64,000 nucleotides of DNA from Gyrodactylus bullatarudis (GCA_012064415.1 SSNU01000115.1:142212-206211), one strand, 5' to 3'; shown: positions 44,981 through 58,600, counted from the first letter of the stretch. Made by a program: numbers and translations. Notes: generated by a model from the sequence alone, not told the origin.

Positions 44981-45556
44981 TCAATAAATAGCAACAGTTA
45001 AGAGAAAAAGGTAAAAATGCTCACATAGGCCATGGTAGTAGGCCAAATTAGGTTTATACGTGTTGATGAAGATATTCTCCTTGACCCACACATCTATGTT
45101 GTCATTCCCTGGGTTCTTGTATAAAATAAAAAAATTAGAAATCGAAACAGCAGGGTTTTCATTTTTAAGATGTCTGGTCACCGCAGTATCTTTATTGAGG
45201 TGATCATAAGATCTTGTTGACAACTTCCTAACTGTACGTCCTATATACGAAGCTAAACAGTCACACTGAAATTTGTAGATCAATAGAGTTTTCTCTTGAG
45301 GGTCGAGTAAATCCTTATGGATTAAACTTAATAATCTCTGAGTTTTAAATACAATTTTCAATTGTATATTGTCATAATGTTGATCGATGAGATTGTTCAG
45401 TTTTCTCCTAACATCATTACTAAAACCATCCCCTTTGAAGTTTAGTTTTATGAAAATTTTTGTTTTCTCGCCTTCCTCTGTATTGAAACCCTCATCTCTA
45501 ACCAAAGGTTGATTGATGAACTTGTCCACAAATTTGGCTGGATAACCATTTTTCAA
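44981..45556 (-). pseudogene. Penelope-like element 3' ORF fragment with GIY-YIG domain
   Basis: A 191-codon open frame begins within NGYPAKFVDKFI, the end of the RT/thumb region. It passes through LNNLIDQHYDNIQLKIVFKT and contains KTLLIYKFQCDC and SYIGRTVRKLSTRSYDHLN. The GIY-YIG residues (I-Y-K, C-x-C, S-Y-I-G-R-T, R-x-x-D-H) are intact in this fragment. The RT itself is absent upstream on the minus strand (45557-45640 shows only frameshifted matches), so this is a 5'-truncated copy. Confidence 0.82.
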
Positions 45557-45914
45557 ATTTCAGTAATGAATTTACCTTAATCGAATTAAACTTGATTTTC
45601 GAAATTTTAAAATAGAAAAGTCGGATTTGATCAAATTATATTATGTATCAAGGTCTCCTCTCTCTTCACAGGGCTATTTATCAAATTCCTATGAATCCAA
45701 AAAAGACAAAAATAACGGAGAATAATACCAATGATAAACTGAATCGTTTGATTGATTAGGAACATGTACACAATGTAGATTTGTCTACAGCTTTGTATAT
45801 GTCCAATGTGGGTATTGATAATAAAATAAAGCATAGTAAACTATTATAGATACATACGGGAATAAATAAGCTGGAAATTAAATTGGTAGATATCTCTCTT
45901 GAGAGGATATAAAG

Positions 45915-45938
45915 AGAGAGAGAGAGAAAGACAAGGTA
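45915..45938. repeat. GA microsatellite
   Basis: A run of about 10 GA dinucleotides with an AAAG end. Simple-sequence repeat of no evident function. Confidence 0.8.
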
Positions 45939-48419
45939 AAATGAATGAATATGATAATAATGTATAATATTCGATACGGTATGGTAAAAAAATAAGCAAA
46001 TAAATACGCCTCATTTACTCTGTGATATAAAGGGAGATCAGACAAAATTACCCTCACCCTTGACTACTTACGACAATACAAAACAATTAGAAATGCAGTA
46101 GATATTTATTTGAAATACTGAGCTTATTGAAATGAAATAAAAAAATACAAAGAAACTATAAATCACGGTAAAGTAGTTGTGATCTCTTAACATTGTAATT
46201 GAGAAAATAAAGTCGATGGCAATTTAATTTTTATTTGTAAGAGACGTCAAAAACTCTGTATTCGAAGCCAATAAGTAAGTTTATTTAAAGATACTTCCCT
46301 GATACTTCATTTAAATACCCAAATCTTGCTTGATTCTTATTGTCTGAAATCATTCACAAAGTAAGGGAGCAGTGTCTACTCAGCACATACGTCTTCCAAA
46401 GGTAAATAGACTTCATTCCTATCCCTCGTCCACCTATGAACTATAAAAATTAGCCAAAATTTCCGGCGGACTTGAGATTAAATAATCTTTGGATTTTAAA
46501 TATATATTTTCATACGAAGATGCTCAAATACAATCCGAAATATTTTATAACTACAGTAATTCTCTGAATCTCCCTATTATTATATAGAATTAATAATCTA
46601 ACTAATCTTGTCTGGAAAAAAGATATTCCCTACTTGCTAATTATCAGTGTAATATTAACGATCTATATTATTTATAGAAACACTTTCCAAAAGTGTTAAT
46701 TTCACGTTAGAATAAATTCTGTTCATTTCTTACTTAATCAAAATGTTTTATTTTTCATGGATAACTTGGTTGTAGTCGTTCATTCTAAACTATCTATGAA
46801 TTTGTGTTCCATTTGTTCTGAATCCAAATTGTACAAGTGGAATATTATCTGGAATAACTGAACTAAATTCACCTGGAATTCGTCTTCATCCCTGATAGAC
46901 TCCAGTTTATTATGATTAAACAGGATAACTCTATTTTTTGATCAGATATTTTCAAGATCCACTACAGTACCACTTAAGTATGGAACAAGATATTAAGCTA
47001 GTTGATATTTCGATCCAAAATATCGACATTTTATCGCTTAAAATATCTGAAATCAACAAAGATTATGAGCTGATTTCAATATGGATTCTAAAAATATTTT
47101 TTTTAATAATCTGGAGAAAAGAAATTGCAAATTCAATCTTCAACTAACTTTAGATCATGATTCATGAAATTTCTTTGGCATAAATACTTTTCACTTATCA
47201 TTCTAAATTATAAACTGTATCTGTAAATTTCGATTATTCAATCACCTGATCAGTTTCTGTTGACGACTAAAACATAAAAATTCTATATTTCTGCGATCGC
47301 TATGTGTAATAAGTCTAAATGCGAGTCGGGAAAAGATTTAGTACAAGCATAAAAAATGAATAGAAACGCACGATTTATCAAAACACTTGGATACACTAAT
47401 TAAGAGTAACAAATATACAATTTGAGAAAGAAGCTCTGTAATAACTGTTGGATTTTTTATTCTGATGGTGACTTATTAATAAAATAGGCCTTTTCACCAT
47501 GACAACAGCACTTAATATTTGAAAAAAATTGCCAGATAATGAACAAAATTCATCAGGAATATGCACTGATTTTTCCGAGATAAATATTTAACATATCGAT
47601 GAAAAGGAAGTGAGTCTGGGTTATAACCAGGGCTCCCAAAAAGCATATGTCTTCCCTGAATATGTGGACGATTCGGAAAACGTTTGATCTCATTTTCATT
47701 ATTCTAGGACCCCAGGGTCCGAAGATTTAAAATAATTTTAAGGAATATTTTAAAAGAAAAAGCATAAAATATTCTTTCGCATAAACAAGAGAATATTTTT
47801 TACAATATTGATAATCAATGATAATTTTTGAAAATTAGTAAATTTTTTCCTAGCACTGATTCAATAGAATATTCAAAGGCGGTTTTAAATGATGTATAAT
47901 ACTAGCAGGTTCTGGGAAAGTCCTAGGGGTGTTGTGAATAGATTGAATGATTTTCCTATCTAAATGTATTGAAAGTCTCAAAACCAATTATTTTCGAATT
48001 TTTGAAAGCTATAAATAATCAATCTTAGAACAAATTTTTGTTGTTGAAAGCTTATTATTTGTCAAAGCCATCCATGTAGATCAGGTATTTTCTTGAATCA
48101 ATCAAAAATACTTTGGATTGCTGCAGAAAATGTACACACTACTTGAAAGTATTGGGATTTATTTTCGTGAAAAAAATGCAATTTTTTAAAACTTTGTTGA
48201 ACTGACAAAGGTTTTATCTGAGAGAAATTTCACACCTTCATTCCTTATATACTCAATCATCATTATTTATGTAGGCATCTGTGAATTTTCGAAAAATTGT
48301 TCTTAAAAAGTTATCCCTAATAATCATACCTTTTTATAGAATTTTCTAGCTCGAAATAATCTATTTCAAGCCTGTTTCTTCCTCCTGATAATCTGAATTG
48401 AATTCTGTGAAATTAGATG

Positions 48420-48520
48420 TTTAATTTCAGGTTTTTTTCAAGTTTGATTTTTCCACAGGTCATCTGATTTGTTTACTTTATTTTGAATGGTTTTTCGGAT
48501 TAGGATCAATAGGAATACTT
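48420..48520 (+). mobile_element. Penelope pLTR 5' fragment
   Basis: It matches 17245-17350, with the same order of atttcaggttttttt, tccacaggt, atctgatttg and gatcaataggaat. The ribozyme part is absent. Confidence 0.5.
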
Positions 48521-49228
48521 AACTATCACTATCAGAAAGCTTTCAGGATTTATTCTAAATCTTATATTTGCTATGCAAAAATCAGTCCTTTGGCTCACCA
48601 AATAAGAAAGTTATGCCTATAGCTATCTGAAGTTTGATCGTGAACTTGTCTTATTTTTAAAAATGAAAATATTTTTCCTCTCGAAAATGGCATTAGAATA
48701 ATTAGCCAATCTGTTTGATTTTGATATCTTGTTAGATCTCAAACTTCCTTATAGCAAAGTTTACCGTTTCTTTGACAAATACAATTCATAAAGAAGAATA
48801 CACTGAAATCATCTTGCTAAAATTAATTTTTACTCGATATCGTAATGTCCAAAAGTAGATTTCTATTTATATGAAGTTTGTAATTTTGCAAAATTTTGTT
48901 CATCGCATCTCAAAAGTAATTGAAAGCTTTAACTTGGTAGGGCTTTGTGGAATGATTTTTAAAATCACGAAGACTATTTTAAACAAATCTGCACGCGATT
49001 TCAGTAGTTTTACAAAAATTCCTGAAACTTGCTATAAGAAATAATAAATACATTTTATTAGTTCAAGGCAGTAAGATCACGAGAATACGAGTAAGAAATA
49101 AAGAATTGTAATGTAGGATTTCATGATTCTCTAGACGGATATAAAACTTATTTCTTACATATATTTGAATGATTTAAAAGTATATTTCAAATTATCAGAT
49201 TGAATTATTACTTAAATTTCTGAACTTT

Positions 49229-49392
49229 GGAACTGTTAACTTTAATCTTGTTACTTTTGATATTCTCAAGACTCCCTGGCAATTCAGTTAAAATTGTTAC
49301 TAGTAACAAGATTCCCGGGATTCTTAAGACTATCAGATAATCTTCAAACCCAGTAACAAGTTCAACTGGCTTTCAGTTAATCTTGTTTCATC
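49229..49392. repeat. Fragment related to the 59.6 kb MITE
   Basis: Four copies of the aatcttgtta / taacaagatt word in both orientations resemble the interior and ends of 59634-60070. No intact terminal pair is visible. Confidence 0.45.
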
Positions 49393-49399
49393 TTTGAAT

Positions 49400-49800
49400 T
49401 GTTGAGCTGTCAGTAGAAATAATCTGCTCATAATTGATTTCTCGGGAATTTAATTTGTATCCAACTCTGTATCTGTTTCTGGATTCTATTTTCCTTTTGT
49501 GCGGAAGATAAGATGGGAGGTTGAAGTGTGGTTTGGGAATTCTGCCTACTTTCGCAATTCGCTTGCTCTTTATATGGACATCATCTTTGAAACCCTGTTT
49601 TCTTCCCATTTCCTTTTGGGCGCACAAATCCGGCTTCACCTTGGGGACGTTCTGCGCACTCAAGTTTGGTTTACCTCACTTTACAGGATTCATTCGAATT
49701 TACTTGGCAGATGATATTGAAATTTGAGGCTTTGGCCTATTTCCTGGATGGGATCTTTCTGGGATTGTACTTTGGCCTTAGGTGTTCTCTCAATCTTTTA
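49400..49800. other. Less AT-rich island with overlapping open frames, unrecognised
   Basis: Base composition is visibly richer in G+C than its surroundings. Open frames of about 70-90 codons overlap on both strands (minus 49388-49663 contains PKVKPDLCAQKEMGRKQGF; plus 49499-49714). None resembles a known family. It may be an eroded coding sequence of a mobile element, since MITE-like sequence abuts it. Confidence 0.3.
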
Positions 49801-52800
49801 CGGAGTTTTCGTGGTGATAAACGAAAAAAATGTTAAGAAAAAAAGTCAGGATTAATGCACATTTCTTCGTCTGTTTATAACCAATCATCATAGCAACATA
49901 GCTAGTTTTTCAAAGAAGAGCACTACTCAAAAGGCACCTCCTAAATTTTCTGAACTCTTCGAGTAAATTTATGTAATGTATAGAAAATATTTATTCATTA
50001 AGTATTTTCTTCGTTCATTTAATCTTACACAGTAGTAAGAGAAAAAGCATTTAAAAATGAATGATTGTCTAAGAGCGATAAAATGGATTATTTTTCCCTA
50101 CTTGAATGCAGTCCAGCACCAATAAACAATGTTTACAGGATTCCTATCATTGAAAGGAAAAAATTGAAACATCTGTAAAATTTTGAAAATAATTTCCCTT
50201 ACAAATTCACATTAGTTGTTTTTATTATTTTTTCAAAATCTTGAACAATTGAATAGGATCATATCCGATTTATGAGAAGAATCATTTCAAGTATCATTGT
50301 ATTTAATGAATAATGAGATAGGTTCATCAATAGAGAAGATTGATCGTGAAATTAATTACAAATCTTCTTTTTTTCAAGTGGAAAAGTATTAGTGCTCACA
50401 CAAAAAATTCGATTCAATAGTTAAAACAAGGAATTAAAATGAATTATTTCCTCATCGACCACTCTGAAAGTTTTTTTTTTGTACTCTACAACTGAAGCTA
50501 GTTGACATGAATATGAGAATTAATATTTTTTTCTATAAAAAACTGAATATTTTATTTGAATTAAATAGGTTAAGAGAAAAATGCGAACTTCATCAGATAT
50601 TTTCAATTGAAGTTCCTGGATCCTATAAGAATAAAATACAGTGTTGAGTAATAAAGCTTGATACATTATTACAATGTTTAATATCGGCTGAATGATATGA
50701 AATTGGAAATCTACGATTTTTAAAATAAGGAATTGAATTCCTAATCATCTTTTCTACTTTCACCATTTGAAGAAAAAGATTTTGAATTATCAAAATTTCA
50801 TTCAATACCGAAAATTGAAGAAAAATAACCTAGATTACTAGGAAAATTGTTTTGTTCCATGATGAAATCTATAATGAATATTAGGAAAAGTAGATTTTAG
50901 GCTTTTGAAAATCTACTTTAGCTAATATTTTTAAAATCCGGATTACGTTTGGACATTGAAAATGGGTAAATCTGGGACAATTTTGAATTACAAAAGATAA
51001 TCATTATAGTGAGATTCGGACTCCATTAAACTAAGGCTTAAAAGAGAAAAATACTAAACCTTTTTAAGAGCGAAAAAATGTCAAATGAGTCGGATGCCTA
51101 CATTTGCTAACATGAGTTTTTTTGACAGTCGGCTTACTTTTATTAAACAGCAATCTTTGAGTAAGAGCTTTTTTCCATATTATATCGTTGGTATTCTTAA
51201 TAAAATCTTAGAAACTATTTAAATGTAACTATGCTTCACTCGAAATGATACTTCAAGAGAATTGCTTATCTTGAATTGAGATTTATCTCCTAATTTTACA
51301 GAGAAATCAGATCCTCTTGACATGATCCACTGCTATTCATCTAAAGTTTAAGCATATACAAGTAAGCTAATCGAATAAATTTTTCATAAAGGATAGGAAA
51401 AATAGTAAATTCAGTAGGATTCCGTGTAAATTTGATATATCAAATTGAACTTGGTAACCTGATGAATAGAGGTTTTGAAATAATTTTGCTAGAAACATAT
51501 TCAGAAATCTTTAAAACCAGCCTGGTAAGATAAAAATTCGAAGATCCATCAGAGATTAGCACTTTTAACAGATTATCCGGCTTTTTAATATGGGATCGAA
51601 AATTTTATTATGCAATAAAATCCTCTGATTGGCACTTGGTAGAACTGCTAATTAAAGGTTGAAAACAATCAATAGATTTATCTATTGCCTTGTATTATTA
51701 CGAAGAATAACACGGCGTTGTCACGCTGATTCTGAATCTAGCCTTAGAATCTGTGATTTGTAATTAGTTTCGGAGATATTTGCAAAAAACGAAAACTGGA
51801 GTTTATGCGAAAAATCAAATCAAGTAAAATTTATTGAAAAAAATCCATGAAATTTAAGTGAAAATTTTTGTTTTCAGATCAACTCACACCTTGGAATAGA
51901 TCAGAATTTTCTTGGGCTATTTACAGTTCGAAATTTTCTGTTCTTTCGGTTGAGGCTACTTTCAACTCCGTCAGACATCATCTTTAGGACATCTTGAGAA
52001 TTTTTTTTTCGAATAGATTTTCAATTTATTTATATTTACTTTATTTATTTATAAGTTTATAATTCTCATAAGCTCCCTTTTAACATTTTAAAAACGATTT
52101 TTGGGATTTTATTTACACAAAAAAAGATATTTTTAACATATAGTAAATTAGAAATTTTCCTTAAATTAAACTCTGTTGATGTAAAAAAATCTGTCACAAT
52201 GTTTCTTTTCTCTTACACGGAAAATGTCTTTTTATACATTGAATTAATATCCAGTACCAAGTGAGATATTGGCTTACTCATATCTATAGCATTCAATTTG
52301 GATTACTCTAATTTACATTTATAGCCTAAAATTTTTCCTAAACTGGAGAATTCAGGATGTAAGCGACCAATATTTATGCTAACTTTTTATGTTATTTTTG
52401 AAATTTTCATGTAGTTTGCCTGAAAGATGTTATGATAATTGTAATAGTTAACTTTATTATTTATTCTCTTTAACTGATGAGAACTTGGTCTCTGACTTCT
52501 CTCAATGCATTACTTCCCTCTCGCAAAACCAGTCAAAATGAAAAGAATTTTGCCATTATCTTTCTTGCTTTTACCAATGATTCAACTTCTTTTCGAGTAA
52601 ATTTTAATTTTTAATTTTCACTTTTTGATAATGCCAAAATAATCCTTGTCCATTTAAATTAAACTTTTGATCTGAGTCGACCAAGAAAGAACTTTTTTGA
52701 ATCTTAAGCATTTTTGTAATAATCAGAGATTTCTATCCTGGGTGAAAACTCTAGGATATAAATATAATATTTTCATTAATTTTTGATGGTGTCTGAGATA

Positions 52801-52820
52801 AACTTAAGATTCTTAATTAT
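49800..52820. other. Gene-poor stretch
   Basis: Only a foldback terminus fragment (about 50490-50560) is recognisable. No supported coding frame. Confidence 0.4.
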
Positions 52821-53670
52821 ATAAAGCTGATTGATATGAAGTTTTCACAAAGACCTCGATTTTTTCATCAAAAATTCGAATTTTTTAAAGATTTTTTGCA
52901 ATTCTGCCCATGTTGCCCACTTTTACAGTTTGAAGAAAAATAGGCAAATCTATAGAACATTTGCCCTCTCTTGTTTTCCACTAATTTTTCTGAGTGACAA
53001 GGAGACTAAGGGCTTTTTACGAAATGAAATGAAAACGAATCTCTTGCGGTGAGTTTTCATGTCATCGATAATAAAAAGACAAACACGATTCAAGGTAAAC
53101 TTAGAGAGAAATAAGAGGGGGCAACTGTTCTCTAATTTAACCGAAAAAATTCTAGAAAAAACTTTTTTATAAAAAATATGGTCATTTTTCAAATTTTGAT
53201 TTGGCTCCAGAATCCCTTTTTTAACTGAAATTTTTTTTTCGATTTCAAAGTGATAGAGTTATCAAAAGTTGATATCTGGGTTAATAATAAGACAAGTAAA
53301 CCAAATATGCTGAATCTGTTCTAATGCATGAGTTCATTATCGTCAGGGAGTCGAATTTCGATTTTTTGATCATTTTCACTACTTGAAAATTAATGTTATT
53401 TCGACAAATGGTGGATTTTAGGCAATATTTAGCTTTCTCGTCTTATTATGATCCTGAAAATCAATTCTTGATTATTCTCTCACTTTGAAATCAATAAAAA
53501 GTTTCAGTTGAAAGTTCAAAAAAATGGGATTTTGGCGCCAATTCGAAATTTGAAAAATGTCCATGAAAATAATAAATGGCAACATGAGTAGAATTGCAAA
53601 AAATCTTTCACAAATTCGAATTTTTGATGTAAAAATCATAGATTCCCAGCTTCATATCAACCAACTTTAT
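52821..53670. repeat. Foldback family FB3, longest copy
   Basis: The left terminus ataaagctgattgatatgaa is mirrored by ttcatatcaaccaactttat. Further in, gattttttgcaattctgccc is mirrored by gaattgcaaaaaatctttca. An open frame of 80 codons on the minus strand inside it is incidental. Confidence 0.78.
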
Positions 53671-54024
53671 ATGCAAATAAAGGTTTTATAAGATAAAAAT
53701 TTTAAAAAGGCACACTCATCTCCTGAACCAAGCTATCAGGAAAATTTTTTTACATATTATTCAGGCTCAATAAACTTGTAATACAGGTCCTGCATTTATT
53801 TATGAAAAAAAAGACATAAGATCGCCCTATCAATAAGTAATACCATATTTGTGTGTAAATGAATACTCAGATATTATTTGCTACTTTCCAGCAGTTCTAC
53901 TTATCACAGTGCCAGTGCTAATTTCGAATTTTTCTTCTCAAAGTATTTAAAACTAAAAAAACTACCTTATGAATAGTCCAGCACCTATATTCACAAAGGT
54001 TAATAAGAAATATTTGCTTAAATA

Positions 54025-54197
54025 ATATATCCCACAGGTTCGTCTTATTTGGTAATGGATTAGCCCATGTCGCTGAATGTTACAGTTTACTAATGGATCC
54101 CACCGTGACTAGTAAGAAAGAAACTCACTGAGAATTTAGAAATAATCTAAGTATACACCTAATCCATTACCGAATAAGACGAACCTGCGGGATATAT
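54025..54197. mobile_element. MITE with 39-bp terminal inverted repeats
   Basis: The ends ATATATCCCACAGGTTCGTC and the inverted partner match at 37 of 39 positions (through ggtaatggattag). The element is 173 bp in total with no coding capacity. The flanking TA suggests a Tc1/mariner-type target. Confidence 0.82.
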
Positions 54198-55459
54198 TGC
54201 CTAAGCACCTAGAACGAAATATTTCTAAAAGAACTATCGTTACAAAATCGCCAAGAAATTTCTGCTCTTCTCGAATTAGGGCCGACTTCAATTTGAAACG
54301 AGAGACAAAAAAGAGAGAATGAATTTGGCATTTTTTTCTAATCTTAATTGCTTTAGGATAGGTAAGTAAACCATTTTTTAGGATAATGAGTATCTCATTC
54401 TCTAGTTGGTGATTACTAGGGCAGTAATTTTGCTATTTTGGATATGATAAATAGAATTTCAGAATAAATTTTCAACACGAATTAGTTGGTATCACTCTTT
54501 CTTCTCTGAGCTTTCTGATATCCGAGAAAACTTTGCTATTTTTTGCTATCAAAACAGGACATGTCCTTTTTTTATATGTTAACGTGAGTCTGGAATACAG
54601 GTAAAAGCTCCGATTCATTAACCTATTTCTTTTTAAATGGAATAGTGCCTCGTTTTATACCCTTTTGGCCCCATGATTGTACACCACAATACACTCAAGT
54701 ACATTGGTTTATTCACCATTCTCGATTCTCATTGGTGTAAATGATTAATACTCTATTTTTGCCTACAATTCACCCAAATAGTATGTTTTAACCTTGTACA
54801 TTGAAAAATAAGAAAGAATATTTGACTAATAGAACTAGGATAGTGCTCAAAATCATATACTATTAATAAATTATTTCTTCAATATTCATTTAGGAAAATC
54901 TCATAATTAATAGTAGCAGCGATTTGTAATTTATATCTTGACAAAATAGTTTTGATAGTCTTGAGGCATCGAGACTATCTGTAGTAATAGGTTATCAGTA
55001 ATAATATTAGTAATTGACCACATTTTGTTAGTCGATTTAATGTATAAAAACACTATAATTTCAATATTGTGATTATTGAAAATTTTTATAATCCCGATAG
55101 CACTGGCAAAAATCCATATTTGACAAGTTACAATTTCTCATGTTTACCTTGGCAGTTGTTTATTTTCTTGATAACGGGAAAATATTCTGGATTAAAGCAT
55201 ACTTACTTGGAAGGGATTAGAGATTAAAAATGTTTGATCATAATTTCCTCCCATGAGGATAATTGATTTTCATTCGAAAGAAAATTTTCAAAAGATTTTT
55301 CTCTTCATTCAAGCTAGCGACCTGAATGATAGAGTATGACGGTATTGAGATTGCAAACTTTTATTGAAACATGATGATTTCAAATCTATGCTTATCCCAT
55401 CTTAAATGTTTGGTTATTTATTGAATTATGTGATGAAATGATCCTATGAGTTGTTACAA

Positions 55460-55770
55460 TGAAAAAATTGAATTTGGCTAAAAATAGGCCACTTTACGAA
55501 TTTCAAAAATACCCCAATATTCTACTTTTTCAATCTTTGAACTTGGAATTTCGGTCGTTTTCAAAAATTCAAAGCAATTGATATTTCGGATCGAAATTAG
55601 ACAAGAAATTCAAACTTAGCCATGAAGGTTTGAAAAAATTGCGATTTTCAGGAGTAAAATTTATAAATTTTGGATCATTCCTCTTCGTGATAATTGTTCG
55701 ATGTTCCACAATTAAATCAGGGCATTTCTTCAGGCAAATTCGAATTCATTGTCTAATTTTAAATTCCAAA
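55460..55770. repeat. Foldback family FB1, internal fragment
   Basis: It matches the inner left arm of FB1: ggccactttacgaatttcaa, then ctttttcaatctttgaactt, then ggatcattcctcttcgtgat. No termini are present. Confidence 0.5.
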
Positions 55771-56391
55771 TACTATATTAAAAAGGATTAGGAGAAAAAT
55801 ATTTTAGCTTCTATCATGAAAAAAATGAGCAAAAGTAAATTGAGCAAATTTTTCAACACGCTAATTTTAATACAAAATCATTGCTTCTAACGCAACCAGT
55901 TCATAAATAGGTTTTGGAGCATATTTCTAAAATAGGTTTAGATCAATTAAAATATGTTTTCCAGTACGAAATGTTTTGGTTTCTGAAGTAGTTCTGACTC
56001 ACAATTTAACGGTCTGTCCCCTGACTTATCGGTTAAGTGTGAGAGGGGATTCAGATTTTGAAGCAATTATGCTTTATAGTCCGAACAATCTTAATCATTT
56101 CTAATTTTTTTCCTAGGATTTAGAGAACTTTTCTTCCTATCAAACTATTTATTCAAATTCATTTTGAATGATTCAAGAGTCTTGAAGCAACATGAAACTT
56201 TGTTCTGTGGTCATTTCTGTATATTACCACTGGTAATTTACCAGTGTTACCTCATCAACATCCGGCTTACTTATGATAATTTATAGTGCAGACTTTGCAC
56301 TGCAGATTAACAACAAGGACCAAATGGAGAACGAGAGAGAGAATGTGTTTTATTGAGGAATCTATATTGTACAATCATTTTAAGTAATCAC

Positions 56392-56873
56392 TAGGCCGGT
56401 AAAAAGTCGATTTTTGCTAATTTCAGCCATAAAATAAACAGCTCATTTTAGTATTACTTGAGATTTCAATTAATCTTTTTTTCAAGTGAGATAAATTGTC
56501 GATAATTTAATCCATAACTGTAACAATCCTTTAAATCAATTACTGATACTGTAAAAAATTCTTTTCGAAAATTCCTTCTTTTTTGTTAATTTACTGACTT
56601 AAGTGATGCCTACAATAAAGTGGTTGGCATTTGTGGACTCCACGCTGTGGAGTGGTCTTTCTCAATGCTCAAAAATGTTCTAAAAAAGAACGAATTATTC
56701 AAGACTGGCAATCTAAAAGAGCAATTTTATAATCGTTTAATTATATTACAATATTTTAAAAAGATTAATAAATTTAATTTAAAAGGTCCATATCCTCGCA
56801 ATTTACCTAGAAACCATGTCGATTTTATGTCGATTTCGTGAGGTCAAAAATGTCAAAAAATTTTACCGGCTTA
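56392..56873 (+). mobile_element. Internally deleted hAT element (482 bp)
   Basis: The ends TAGGCCGGTAAAAAGTC and (inverted) TAAGCCGGTAAAATTTT are flanked by 8-bp direct repeats gtaatcac (56384-56391) and ataatcac (56874-56881), which match at 7 of 8 positions. It keeps only the 3' end of a transposase frame, listed separately. Confidence 0.85.
56614..56841 (+). pseudogene. hAT transposase C-terminal dimerisation domain remnant
   Basis: The frame reads VVGICGLHAVEWSFSMLKN, followed by NELFKTGNLKEQFYNRLIIL and a stop just inside the right terminus. The x-E-x-S-F-S-M-L-K-N motif corresponds to ERSFSxLK of hAT dimerisation domains. The rest of the transposase has been deleted, making this a non-autonomous derivative. 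Confidence 0.8.
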
Positions 56874-57546
56874 ATAATCACATACTTAGTGTTAACCAGA
56901 AACCATGAGAATTATAATTCTCAATAATTATTGAATTATTCTAGTTTTTTTGAAATAGCTTTCCTCTTTCAGTCATTAATTCTATTTAAATACAGATGTG
57001 GATGGAAAAAATAGCGTGATATCTCAATGAGTTAAAAATGCATAAAAAGATACATTGTATTAAATACTCACATTCATAACTAAATCACCATAGCAATAAA
57101 AAGTATTAATAATCTATCTAAAAGTATTTGGTTAGAATATTTACTTGATGTCTGAGAATTTATTAGTAGGGTCTGTTTTTCCATGGATTATTTATGAATA
57201 ATCTTTGAAAACAATTTGAATGATGAAGAAGCTAATATTTTATTCATATGATTTTGGGTTTATTTTTCTTTCAAGATATGCCTAGTTTTATTAAAAGTCC
57301 AGAGTTTTCACTAAAAATAGTAAACTAGTTGCAAAGGATGTATATAAGTTGTGTATAAGAGGAAAGTTAAGTTAGAAAATGCATACAAAAAATTCTTGAG
57401 AGCTTTTGGGATAGAGCTTATGAAATAAATTATAAAATAGAGGGTTAATTCCAAAAATGACCCCAATGAAAATAATTTTCCAAAATTAACCACGAACTTT
57501 TTCAAAAATGATCGCAATTAAAATTTCATGTTTTTTTCTTTAACCC

Positions 57547-57930
57547 TAAAATAAAGCTGTAGTTGACATGAGGATGAGAATTAATTACTTTTACAAAAAA
57601 CTCAACTGTTTTCTCCAGAAAGTCAGGAAAAATCTAATTTTCGAATTCCATTATGAAATAAGCGTACAAATTGTTGAAATAAAAAAAATCTTAATCTAGC
57701 TGAAATTAGTCCGTTTTTCAAATTTCGAAAATAAGCCAAATTTCTACTTATTAAACGTTTGAGCTCAAAATTTTTGCAGTTCCGAGAATTTAAAGCAATT
57801 CAATACAGACATTTGGGGTCATCATAAGACGAAGAGTTTAAATTTGGCCATAGAGGTTGAGAGTAACTCGCGATTTTAAAATTTTGAATCATTTTCGATC
57901 TTGATGATTACAAAATTAATTCAAAAATTT
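57547..57930. repeat. Foldback family FB1, left half
   Basis: It starts aaagctgtagttgacatgag and follows FB1 through gaaagtcaggaaaaatcta and the aattccattatgaaat block. No right arm was found. Confidence 0.6.
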
Positions 57931-58508
57931 TAATTTTGTATCAAAATACAATTTAAAAAGATTTTTTTCTCAAAATGAGCGAATAGCAGAAAAATCCGTG
58001 GATCATACGATTTTTGAGTTTTCCTCCATTGGTGCTTAGTAAAAATCTCATGTAATGGTTTCAGTATTTACGAAATTCTCTGATTTTCTTTATTATTGTA
58101 GGCTATTCGGATTATTTGATATCGCTCATTAAAAATTAGAGCTGCCCTATCATGCCTAATGGAAGTGAATTTCTCAATTGTGTTTGAATTTTTTGGCCTG
58201 GTAATATTTTTACTGTTCCTCTCTTGAATTGTATTCAGTATAGAAACTTTATATCCATTAAAAAATAAAGAATAATTCGATACATTAAGCTCTCATTTGG
58301 AGAGAAGTGAGTGACAGCTTATGTAACAATTCTTCATCCAAAGTTTGAATTAATCAAAAGATTTTGTAACAGATCCTGTAACATATAGAGAATTGAACTG
58401 GAAAAAAACTTGATCAAAGATTTCATAAAAATTTTTTTTGTAGATTCTTGAGTGAAAAAAAGATATACAGCTCAAACTTTCCGTGATTACTTTTAATGAT
58501 TATACTTT

Positions 58509-58600
58509 AACTCTTAAAGTCCCAGAGAATTTATTTTCATAATTGGCATTCAATCTATTCTATGTTTTATAAATACGCTGATTACTAATTTACAGTTTTT
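58509..58600 (+). mobile_element. TTAA-type element end
   Basis: It begins ttaactcttaaagtcccaga and is homologous to the inverted end at 18480-18577. A compatible opposite terminus, tgggactttgagggttaa, lies at about 60377-60394. If the two belong together they would enclose about 1.9 kb, including another MITE. Confidence 0.5.

Larger units (their letters stand above)
45640..49228. other. Gene-poor stretch
   Basis: Apart from the GA microsatellite and the pLTR fragment at 48420, I see no coding pattern, RNA gene or paired repeat here. Confidence 0.4.

Noticed and set aside
52950..53192. An 80-codon minus-strand frame
   Set aside because: It lies wholly inside a foldback element and reflects the arm sequence.
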